Assembly (NCBI GenBank): GCA_900239685.1
Contig: OENT01000449.1
Coordinates: 18,877-82,876 of the forward strand
Source: Rotaria macrura
Lineage: Eukaryota; Rotifera; Eurotatoria; Philodinida; Philodinidae
Reading direction: 5' to 3'
Length of the DNA stretch: 64,000 nt
Of the stretch, positions 12,421 to 22,672 are shown piece by piece (positions within the stretch are counted from its first letter, which is position 1; every line of letters starts with the position of its first letter). Made by a program: the position numbers and the translations under genes. The notes under the pieces are model-generated. The model made no database searches, had not been told where the DNA came from, and saw only the letters and a program-made list of their open reading frames with translations.

Positions 12421-15400
12421 CTGAAATTCAAAAGTTTGATATTAAGATTTTGACTTTTATTCTATCTTTAAGTTTCTATTCAGTTTATAGTATGTTGCAT
12501 TTTCGGTCGCAGTAGTAAGATCTAAAAATAACAACCAACAAAAGAAAAGTGTTGAGTCTGGCAATCGTTGGTTTTCGTCTGAAACAGATTGTCACTTTAA
12601 TTGATGCCTCTTCGATTAAGAGATCGTTGGAATTTAAGCTTTACCCGACGTATGATTTATCAAATTAATTATATTAATTTTAATTTCACTTTTAAAGATT
12701 CGAGAGTGATCTTGTATTGTAACTCGAAAAAACATTAGCAAAGCACAAAGTTACAGTTTATCACCATCGGTGAAGAAAATACACATACATATAAATCACT
12801 TGTATTCTAATTCATTGAACTCGAAAAAATGTGCCGAATCCGTCTTTCAACACTGCAGTTTTTTGTTGTAACATGTAAAATGAAAGAGCAACGACTATGA
12901 ATCAGACCTGGAGCAAATGTTTAATTTGTTTCTAACAATTTTCAGTTGATTGTAAAAAAGAGGAAAAATAAAATAGCATCATGCTATATTACAACTTTCA
13001 GTTTGTTTTTTTTCTTTCGTATTGCCATTCTTTTGGGCACTTTCCCCTTTTAAGATCTCATAGAAATGTGAAAATTTATAAGTTTACTCAATTTGTCTGT
13101 TTTAAGTGATTCATTCTCGTTTTGTGCTCATTATACTAACAGTTTACTGTTGCTTATATCACTACATTTGTATGGAATCTATATAATATCTTCTTGTCAG
13201 AAAAATATAGAATCCGTTTTACTGTACACAGCTAAACAATTACTCTCTGGATTCTGTCTTTATAGATCACTTAAGACTTGCTAGCATACACATTAAATTT
13301 GAGGAGACTATATTTCATAGAATTTCGTGATCGCAAACAATCTTGAGAAATTTACTAGTAAAATCATCACTGTCTGAATTAGAATATAGAATAGATAGCA
13401 TATATTGCAAAAACCCTGATAAGATGTTATGAAATTTTAAGTCAACTCTTACAATCAAGCTCAGTTTGGTAGATTCTATTGTTTCATATTGGGTGAATGT
13501 CCGATCGTAGCGCAATCATAGCATATTTACATCCAGAGAAATCATTCAATAAAGAATTTTGGAGAAGGTCAATATGATATGATCCAGCGCTTGTAACGCT
13601 TCTATTTTCACGTTCATTGCTGAATGTTTTCGCCGCAAATTTAGATACTTGACTTTTGATGCGCCGAGATCAGTACTGCTGAATTTGAAGAGATTAGTAT
13701 TGAATGATATCGAAAATTTTCTTTCTCTTACTATTCTCTGATATAGGATAATAAATTTGTGTTCGAAAACATGATGAGCATGGTAATACTGCTATTTCTT
13801 CCAAAATCCCTCCAGCTCATCAACTACCTTCTACTGGCAATCTGAATTCCCCACAATCGGTGGTCAAACATTATAATAGATGCAATGACTGTCTATAATA
13901 GTATATTCGAGTTCAATCTATTAGCATAAATAATTAGAAAGGGAAACAAAATTAAAAAAATATTTGGATATAATCTATAACCTTTTATCGCTCGAGATCA
14001 ATAACTGGCAAGATTAATTTTTTTTGAAACTTTTTCAGACCCGTGCTTATCTATCTTCTACGTTTTCGTGCAAAAAGCGTAGTAGTTTTGTTTTGACGCA
14101 AGTATCATCTTTACAAGTGTTATAGAGTGTGAGCGGAAATTCGCTCCATGTAATCACCTATAAGTCATCAATATTACCTGATTCTAGAAAACAATATGTA
14201 AGATAAGAGTTTTAATAAAAAATTTTTACTCTTCCTATACTTGTTTTGCCCAATTTATTTAAATATGTCTAGCTATTTGAACTCTTCATGTTAGACAAGA
14301 TTGTAAAGGATGTTCCAGAAGTATGACGAAAAAGTCAGTTCTTCAAACTTCTGTAGTGGTCAAAACTAATTCACTATTTCCTCTTTATATGATAAGGAAA
14401 AACTTTGAAAGTAATGCAGAAAAATAAGAAGAAAACATGCAAATAAAACGGTACTAAAAAATTTAAAATTAGAATGTCACAAAAATATGCAAATTTTTCT
14501 GTATTTCAATCGGGATTAACATTTTGCATCATTAAATGCAAATCTTATCTATACCATTAAGAACTTCACGATGATCAAATCATACATGTATAAAGAAAAA
14601 TTATTTAGGACAAAGACAGAAGTTAGAAGAATTTAATTTTCCGTCGAACTTTTGAAACAAATGTTACGCAAACGATTGCCGTAGTAAAAGACTCCAGGAA
14701 ATAATGAGAGAGAAGTACATGAATAGATAGAGGCCCAAGTTCTTCTTAAAACACGCATAGATTTACAGGTGAAGTACTATGACTTTTGGTAAGTTGCTAA
14801 AGAGAATTTGGACTCTGATGATTTTAATCAGGCAGTGGCACCAACAAGAAATGAAAGTATAGTCTTACTTTTATATTAACTAAAAAATAAGAGAAAAGGA
14901 AAATATAGATACAGCTTTTGCTTGTCTCTTCAATGAATGTGTCATCAGAAAAAAATCAACTTGAGGAGTTCTACTTCAGAGCTTAAAGTAGTAAGATCGC
15001 ACAGGCGTATAGCTAAGGTACTCTGTGAAACAAGAGTTGACCGAAGTTAAAGCATAAAGTGTGAAAATAGACAGAAAAAATGAACAAGAGGCTTACAAGA
15101 TCTTTTTTGATTAGCTTGTTCTACCATTACCGAAGCAGTTAAGACTTTATATTTGTAAAGAACATAGGATTACGTCGCTCATATTATTATATGCATAGGA
15201 ACTATTAATATAAGATAATGATTCACGTTCCTGCTTGATTATAAAATTGAAAAATTGAAAAATGCTAAACATGTGAAACATTAGTGACATCTAGTCTTGC
15301 TACTAGTTTTTACTATTCAGGACAGTATTCTCTGTATTCATTGACTTTTAAGCATGGTAGAAAAAAAGAAATAAGTCTTTTGTCAAGAATTCCGTCGCTG

Positions 15401-16512
15401 AAGGTGATCTATTCTTTTACAGAGATCGATCAGTTCTATGATGGTATCGTAAAATCTTGCAGGCAATAGTTTTAATTTGATGCCTAAATTAGTCACAGGC
15501 CTTTTAGTTTTGTTCGACTAAAGAACAGTGTTTACTATGCACGGCAACTACTTGCAACATCATGAATGATGGTGTGCTTGTGAAAATTTTTGAACGCTTC
15601 TTTTTTCTGTATTAATACGCAAATTCAATGACGGATTTAACATTTTTGTTCGAAATGATTCGATTGAGGTGGATCAAGTAATGATGATAAAGCACGCTTT
15701 GAAGAATCTGAGTCTTGTGCATTGGTACGTTTTAGTTTTTCGTTTAAGAGGAAGTCGAAACGTCGTTTAGTATTATGGAACAATCACTCCGATAGTGGGC
15801 CTTTTTCTTTCCAACGTAAAGTCATCACCGTCCACATACAGAAACTGATTCACTTTCAAGATATGAAGTATGTCAACAGCGAATTCTGTTGTAGTTACTA
15901 TAGTTGCATTTGTTGTGCAAGTCACATGTTACGAAGAAAATAGTAAGTGGAAGTTTAAGAGCAATGTTTTTATGCATTCCCCTTCAATCCTGGTACAGAC
16001 CCGCCCCCTCCAATTACAGACAGTCATCCTTACAGATCTTAACAACTAGGGTTATAAAACTGTAATATTTTACGATTTTATTTGCCGTTTATTTTCAAGC
16101 TTACAGTAAGGCACATGAATTACGAATAATGAAAAATAATGAGCAAATAGCAACAATAAAACGAAAACTGGCATGACAATAAGAAAACAGGATACAACAA
16201 AATTCTTGATAGTACATTGTCTGATTTTTGTGTTGGTATTATGAAGCTAGACATATCGGAATTCGAAATTTTAGTCTCAACGTGGCTGCTCTAACAAGCA
16301 TTTTCTAAGCAACGCAAATCCTGCTACGACTCTCAATTGTTTGGCGTAGCCAAAACGTAATATTCTTAATGTTTTTTTGGTGTAAACTGCAGCTCTTCTC
16401 GATTACAGCAAGGTTTACTTTTTCTTTCTTTCTTCGCTAGATAGAGCATAGACACGTGAAAACAGTACTTTCACAATGCATTGTCGAGTAAAAATCAAAG
16501 TATTTACCTCTT
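12421..16512. other. 4-kb non-coding stretch
   Basis: AT-rich sequence with only short open frames (up to 73 codons), none recognisable. The first few hundred bases upstream of 12420 should carry the SDR promoter; no clear TATA box or initiator stands out. No tRNA, tandem repeat or terminal-repeat element was found by eye. Confidence 0.45.
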
Positions 16513-16778
16513 TTTACTCTTGAAGATCGAACNGTAAGATTTCATGAGGTTGATCAGAATAAGCACGTGTTGTGCGATAGTCATCGGGAGAAGTTCGCTT
16601 TATTGCCAGCGTTGCAGCACAACTCTCAAAACTCACCAAAATATATTTATATCATCTAGGATTAATAAGTAGATTTTCTTGACTGTCATCAAGGCTGTTC
16701 TCATCGTATCGCATATCTGCAACCCAACCAGGCAAGAGTAAGGTACCGCTCGTTCGATCACACCAAACGGGAACCGCA
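16513..16778 (-). pseudogene. C-terminal coding fragment of an unknown protein
   Basis: On the minus strand an AATTATAG acceptor-like site precedes a frame that reads VPVWCDRTSGTLLLPGWVAD and continues through SLDDSQENLLINPR. There it meets a TGA at about 16655, then runs on as YILVSFESCAATLAIKR to a normal stop near 16513. Composition and the sharp acceptor suggest a real last exon. The internal TGA (or a missed intron) and one undetermined base at 16533 leave its status open. I do not recognise the family. Confidence 0.35.
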
Positions 16779-17341
16779 GCTATAATTTATTCATACTGAT
16801 TAAGAAAACTTAAGTACAGCGTTTCCCCAAAAATTTTCAATTTTCAAGTGGGAAAACGCTGAAAGTTAAAAAATAGATAATTTAAATGCACCTTTATCCT
16901 GGATTTATTCCTAAATTTCAAAACAATGCGTTTTGAAGGAAATAGTTTTGAACATCGCGAAATTTCACAGTTGGAAAGAGACAGTTTTGAAGAAAATCGT
17001 TTTATTGCACTATCTTTATCAGTGTGAACGGATAACAATCGCTGTTCTCGTTTGTTATGTTTACATGTGTGTCCCTTAACTATTGCAAACTTGAGTGGGT
17101 GGAAAAACACGCTGTTGTAGGTCGTGGTGCATTTTAGTTTTAGATTGTTAGGAGACTGAGGAACTGAAATCAGAAAACGACGACCACATGATGCGTTATA
17201 GAAGTTTTCCACAAATTCAATCATTTTATGGACAGTGAATCTATTTTCTTGAGCCTGCACCAAGTTTCCCCTAATTCTAGTATTCATAAAAGAGGCATTT
17301 TGGGTATAGTCTACATAATTCCCATAATATGACGTTGGAAT
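16779..17341. other. spacer between gene fragment and hAT remnant
   Basis: A 189-codon open frame on the minus strand (16844-17413) covers this interval, but it crosses the left boundary of the hAT element and has no recognisable domain. I regard it as fortuitous. No other feature is seen. Confidence 0.4.
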
Positions 17342-18522
17342 CAAGGTTGCCACCTCTTCCGCTTCTTGCAGAAACTTTCCGCGTTTCCCCCTTTTTTCCG
17401 CGTTTTCGTGCAAACCACGTTACATGCTGAAAATGTGTACAGAATAAAACCTGCTATTGTTGAAGCAATTCTTATTGCTAGCACATGCAGTGAGTAATCA
17501 CTACTTTTTCTGATTCATAAAATCAATGGAAGAAGAACACTAGTAGCTTTTCTATGTAAGAGAGGATGTGCTAATATCCTATTCGTAAAGTAAAAGACCA
17601 TTCCGCTCTCAACTGCTAGCAAATTATTTTCAACTAATTGTGCATTCTAAACTCACGTAAAAGAACCTCATTCCCAATAGTGGAAACAATTTTTCTCTAA
17701 GTCATGGATAGTACGATTATAATTGAAAATGAGAATGATAATAATCATGAAAATTTAATACCAGCAACACCAGTTTTGAAATCAAATGAAAATAAAATCG
17801 TCGAAGCCGTCTCAATTGCTTATGAAAAGAAGAGAAAAAAGGGCGTGTTTAATTCACAGTGATTACTTGATTCTTAGCTCAGATCATTTTTACAAGAGTA
17901 CAGACTGGATTCAAGTAAAGTTCTTTGCATTGCCTGCAATGAGCATGTTTCAATCATTATGGTGAAAAGAATGATATTGACCGGCACATAAAGCTGAAAA
18001 GACGCATGTACAAAATAAAATAATTAAGCATAAATCGACAATTGATAACTTCAGCAATTAAGCCCAATAAGGAGTGCGAAGAAGTAGCAGCCGCAGAAGG
18101 CACTTTTGTTACTTAATGATTCTCTTGATCGAATATCAGTCGATATAGTAATTGCTGAGTTATGAATTCATTGAAAGTCCTCATTTTCATGTACTCTTAC
18201 GCATCAATATTTGTTATCTCATAAAGATTTTCTGGGAGCAATCAGTTCTAACAACAAATATACATTAAAAAACAGCGGGTCCAGTAAAATTTCTATTTCA
18301 TTGCTGATTTTCTCTTTTACATATTTGGAAAATTTTGTGGAATAAAACGGTATGCCACATATATCGATATGCAAAAATACCTAGTATTCTTATATATACT
18401 AAAACTCTATAAAAAAATACGTTTCCACTTTTTTTCCGCTTTTTCTATTTTTCTTTCCACTATTTTACGCTTTTCAACTTCACTTTTTTTCGCTTTTCAG
18501 ACTTGATGAGGTGGCAATCCTG
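17342..18522. mobile_element. hAT-family DNA transposon remnant (A)
   Basis: The left end reads CAAGGTTGCCACCTCTTCCG. The right end, read inward, starts CAGGATTGCCACCTC. Both are followed by GCG/GAAA-rich subterminal sequence. Flanking 8-mers GTTGGAAT (17334-17341) and GCTAGAAT (18523-18530) agree at six of eight positions, as expected for an old 8-bp target duplication. Eight-base duplications and C/TAGGG-type ends are hAT characters. The 1181-bp length is far too short for a full transposase, and only the N-terminal BED-finger part is visible inside. A single undetermined base (18799) lies outside. Confidence 0.75.
17704..18120 (+). pseudogene. hAT transposase N-terminus with BED zinc finger, broken
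   Basis: An ATG at 17704 starts an acidic N-terminus, followed by YEKKRKKGVFNS, then a TGA and a TAG. The same frame then continues with RLDSSKVLCIACNEHVSI. A frameshift follows, and the next frame reads KNDIDRHIKLKRRMYKIK. The C-x2-C and H-x4-H spacing is that of a BED-type zinc finger, the DNA-binding module at the start of many hAT transposases. After about 18120 coding character is lost. Position inside the TIR-bounded element agrees. Two stops and one frameshift mean it cannot make a protein. Confidence 0.7.
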
Positions 18523-18980
18523 GCTAGAATGCATCATAGTTCTTGTGATTTTCCAGAAAAGTCAATGACTGTCCGAAAATTACAGATGACTTTTTTTTAA
18601 ATCAAGAATGAGCTTCCCTGGATGAGGCGAGTTTCCGAAAATCCATATCAAAGTTCGGGAAACTAAATGGCTCCCTGGTATTGAAAAAATTAAGAAGATA
18701 GTAAGTTTTTACCAAGCACTAGATTTCACAACATTGAAATTTCGTCTCGTAAACGAAAACACCTACAGATCCATCTTTGCCAATGTGAGTGTCGTGAANC
18801 CGTCTATACGCCTTATGTGCATGGTGCTCAATATGCACATTTTGTTCATCAGATGCATTTAAAATATGGTAATACGGCTTTGTAGTAAAATCCGTCTCCT
18901 AGAAAATCCTAGAACGCATAGAATCTCGACGATCAGTATATGTTTTAAATAACATTTTCATCCACAAGTTTCCTGATTGC
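18523..18980. other. short spacer
   Basis: Between the hAT remnant and the foldback element. No gene or structured repeat is seen; one undetermined base is at 18799. Confidence 0.4.
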
Positions 18981-19340
18981 GAAGAAAGGACGGGGGACGG
19001 TTTAATATCAAATCGGCCCTATAAAAATGTTTTGATTCAAAATTCCAAATATCGCATATAAGATGAAAGAGCACGGTGAAATGAACATATTTTGTGACTA
19101 AACTTGGTCCTTTAAGTGCGACTGTGAAGAGTTGTGGTCGAGCTAACATCTAAAACTGCCAAAATCAGCAAGTTGGCTAGGCCATAACTCTTCACAGTCG
19201 CACTTAAAGGACCATGTTTCGTCACAAAATATGTTCAGTTAACCAAGCTCGTTCATCCTATATACGATACTTGGGGTTTGAATCAAAAAATTTTTTATAG
19301 GGTCGATTTGCTATCAAACCGTCCCCCGTCCTTTATCTTC
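18981..19340. mobile_element. long inverted repeat (foldback/MITE-like)
   Basis: Left arm 18981-19148 and right arm 19172-19340 are inverted copies separated by about 23 bp. The arms open with GAAG(AT)AAAGGACGGGGGACGG and meet near GTGCGACTGTGAAGAGTT. Identity is high, with scattered differences and a few indels. No target duplication could be found, so the exact ends are uncertain. Transcribed RNA would fold into a hairpin of roughly 165 bp. Most likely a non-autonomous foldback DNA element. Confidence 0.85.
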
Positions 19341-19864
19341 TCATCGTTACGTTTTAAAAGAGTACAATCAATGATTCAACAACGAGAGTGATTAAAAATA
19401 TAACGAGGCTTTTTAATGTTTCACCTGCTCATCATTTAGAGATAGACACCAAAATCAAAGAGCTTTAAGAGGGTTAAACTGAGAGCATTCATTTAAAAAA
19501 AATAAGAATATTATTTCTTTTGTACTTTTATGGAGGCTACTTCGATTCGTTCAATATTGCTCTATATCTCACCGAAATAATTCGGTGATGAATTGGAATG
19601 ATCTTCTTTTCCATCAACATATACAAACGCCACATAACAAGAGAATGAACTATTGTATTGTTCAGTTGAGTATGTGGATACCCCGATTAAAAAGCCGCTG
19701 TTTGGCATTCATTGAGACTGATAATGGAGTACTCGCGATGTTTCATATGTGAACTACTATAAGCCTATGCTTTCTCAGATAAGGATATAGATTTGTAGGA
19801 AGTGCCATTTGTAGTCTTACCATGTGATATTAAGCGTATCATTTCAGATCAATACTACTTTGGA
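19341..19864. other. upstream region of the caspase-like gene
   Basis: No repeat or gene is seen. An in-frame upstream ATG at 19802 would add 21 residues to the caspase-like protein, but the downstream start fits the conserved N-terminus better. Confidence 0.4.
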
Positions 19865-20787
19865 ATGGCTACTAAACCTGAGCATGATGTAATTGCTCGA
19901 CCAAGTCGCAAGTTAGCTCTCGTCATTGGTATCAGTGATTATGAGAGCGGTAAAAAATTGCCCAATACAATAAACGATGCACGTGATATGTCATATAAAT
20001 TGAGCAGCATAGGTTTTGTTACTGATGGACCTAAATTAGATTTGACACACGAAGATATGGAAATTGTTTTAGTTCACTTTAAGCATTCAATAAGGGAAGG
20101 GGATTTGATCTTATTCTATTTCGCTGGACATGGAACACAATGGGAGGTATGTGTAAACCGTTGAAAGTAAATAAAGTAGCTTATTCCGAACACGGGCTAA
20201 ATTTATCATGAATACAACTGTTCTTTTTTCAAGCATTCGATAGATAATCTTTTTTCCGTTGTCATTGAATCTTTGACCAGTTATTGTGTGCGCATATTAT
20301 TTTCAAGGAATCTTAATTTCTTCACTTGCTCATACATAGAAATCTTCTTGTCACATTTTTACAACAGGATCAAAATTTCCTGATACCGAAAGATGATGCT
20401 AATATAGAGAGTAAAAATATTCTCACTCGAGCAATTCTTATACAAAAGTTTCTGGACGATATCAACAGCATCCATCCATTCGCAACCATAGTTATCTTGG
20501 ACTGTTGTCGCATTTATCATATACGTGATTCTGAATTGAACCAAGCGCTAGCACGCTCTATGAATTCCATCGTTCCCAGGCCAACAGGTTTAAAACAAAT
20601 AGATGGAAAGGCCGGAATGTTAATTGCACTCGCCTGTGCACCTGGAACAATAGCGAACGATGGAACAAATGAACGAAATGGGTTATTTACGAAGCATCTT
20701 CTTAAACATATAGGAACTCCGAATAAAGATATTCGAATAATAATCTCTGCTGTTACTAGAGGAGTCATGGTTGACTCACAATCAAAA
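19865..20787 (+). CDS. caspase-like (peptidase C14 family) protein, broken by assembly gap
   Basis: Exon 1 is 19865-20146 (94 residues) and exon 2 begins at 20368; the 221-bp intron is GTATGT..AACAG, phase 0. Exon 2 stays open to the assembly gap at 20788. The fold signature is clear: KLALVIGISDYE at the first strand, FYFAGHG with catalytic His, and VILDCCR with catalytic Cys. The later part, GKAGMLIALACAPG and NGLFTKHLL, matches the small-subunit region of metacaspase/caspase-like peptidases. The Asp in the LDCC motif and the acidic loops suit a cysteine protease with a charged P1 preference, but caspase (Asp) versus metacaspase (Arg/Lys) specificity cannot be decided. The frame after the gap (20830 on) no longer resembles the family. 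The C-terminus is therefore missing from the assembly or lies in later exons. Confidence 0.82.
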
Positions 20788-20829
20788 NNNNNNNNNNNNN
20801 NNNNNNNNNNNNNNNNNNNNNNNNNNNNN
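20788..20829. other. assembly gap (42 N)
   Basis: Undetermined bases inside the caspase-like gene; the true length is unknown. Confidence 0.99.
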
Positions 20830-22567
20830 ACAGTCAGTTTATTTTGTGTAGTCAATACTATATTGAATAGACGTTGCAAACGGCTCACCAGTGACAAATT
20901 ACTAATACAGTCACTGATATATCCTTCTATTGAATGCTTGTTAAGGTCCTGATCTGATTTTAAGCTAAAATAGGCAATTAAAATTTTGTATCAGAATCCA
21001 GATTACATTCTGTCTAAACGAAAACGAAATATTCAGAGAACCCTCTCTCTTCTACTCGCAATGACTTGGGGCAGAATCAGCAGTGAATTCTTAGAGGATT
21101 CTGTACTCAAGCTCTAAAAATATGTCTTGGCAGAAACCGTAAGAAATTCTGAGAACAAGAATCATCAGTAATTAGGATCTGAACTTTGAGAAATCTTTAA
21201 AAGATTCTTGAGGTCCAGGATCATAACTGGTCGTTGCATAATTTTTCAAATACGAAGGAAGGTTACCACCAGGCTAGCTTGTTTCACCATATTATCGACT
21301 TTGGTCTCATCATGGCCTATTATGGACATGATAAGGATGTCCCAAAAGGAAAAGGAAATTACTTTATTTCAACTTATATATTAGAACAGGTCACAGTGAT
21401 TATTAGTAGTTTCTTGAATAGATAGTAGTTATAAAATGGGTCAGGATGGAGTATAGATACTTTCGCTATCTGTAGACTAAAGTTCCGACGCTCATACATC
21501 CACAATACCGAGAAATAACTCCAATAGACATTGATCACACTTAATCGTGGGCCCACAAAAAATGAAATGTATTCCGCTTTCCATTAATACCTCTCAAACT
21601 ACTATTTCTATAAGAATTTACACACACATGAGTCATTTAACTACTCTGAGACTTTATGAGTCCTTTCAAGAAGTGGACGTGCACGTAGAAGAGCAGTTGC
21701 AAATAAATATCTTTCCACATTTTACAGATCACGCCAAGAGCCTAGTGGGATTAAAAGAGCGAAAAAATAGTAAAAGTGATACTAAGTTTTATATCGTAGA
21801 AAAACGTGATATATTCAATTGGTCGTGAACCTCTCAAACTGTGACAGTGAATTAGAACTCTTTCGTACGTAATTCAAATCCAGACTTAAGTTTGAAGTTT
21901 GAAGTTTGAACTATGAATTTTTCTAAGAAACCTCTAGATTCAAACTCAATTTGAGCCCAGGAATACAAAATAACTAGTACGCACTCCTTAATTTCACGCA
22001 TAGAGTTAATGATTCAGATTAGGTACTGAAAAGTTTACGTCTGACTTTCTTCTTAGTATCCAATATCTTCAAACTAATCTGCAGATTTGGTCCCAAGCCT
22101 CTTTTGTAGAGAAGCATATCTACATTGTACAGATGTTACTGTGAGACGTAACCAGATGACTGCAGATAATTTTTCTGGAGATGTGAAAAAATGGTAGGGT
22201 TTGAGGTTGGTTTCAGAGTACCTATTAAGGGTGGCCGTGATCTTTGGCAAAATGTTGGAAACAAGAACTAGCTCTGTTGTGAAATCAAAACAAATGTCAC
22301 CAAGAAGTTCGTTGAACTGATAGATGAATAGGTTCTGCTCTCCGATGGAACACAAAACTTAGAAACATCTATAAAATAAATGGTAGCACTTGAGTTAGTT
22401 TTCCAATGTTATCTGAAAGCTCTGATTGGCTATGTTAATGACCTAATCTAGTTTTCTCGATCTATATAGAATTGATGGGCAGATCACTAATAAGAATAAG
22501 CTGCACAATTGTCATCGTCTCAGTATGAAATCCTATCTATAATAATAAGATATTTCTTTGTTTTTAG
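20830..22567. other. probable intron or intergenic sequence after the caspase domain
   Basis: No recognisable coding. The segment 21000-21230 is rich in AGAATC/GATTCT words. A GTTTGAA triplet repeat (TTTGAAG x3) lies near 21893-21910. A 93-codon frame at 21547-21828 has no known domain. Confidence 0.4.
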
Positions 22568-22672
22568 ATGTTCGAGAATCAAGTTACTCTGCAGTTGGTA
22601 CTGCTGCTTCATCGGAGAATTCAACTGCACAATTGAAAAACCAAAAGATACCGAAACCTGAAAAAGAGCGAG
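22568..22672 (+). CDS. candidate linker exon (Ser-rich)
   Basis: Bounded by TTTGTTTTTAG on the left and G|GTATTC on the right. One of three frames is open and reads VRESSYSAVGTAASSENSTA, then LKNQKIPKPEKER: a Ser/Ala then Lys/Pro linker with no domain. It begins with two bases completing a codon and ends one base into the next, i.e. phase 1 on both sides. The next exon-like acceptor on the same strand with matching phase is at 27293/27294, at the head of the stonustoxin-like frame, and the joined codon would be Val. Whether it belongs to the caspase-like gene, the downstream gene, both, or neither is open. Confidence 0.4.

Noticed and set aside
16844..17413. 189-codon minus-strand open frame
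   Set aside because: It crosses the left boundary of hAT element A (17342), has no recognisable domain, and its N-terminal part is the element's subterminal repeat.
18958..19149. 63-codon frame in the long inverted repeat
   Set aside because: It lies wholly within the left arm of the foldback; no protein similarity.
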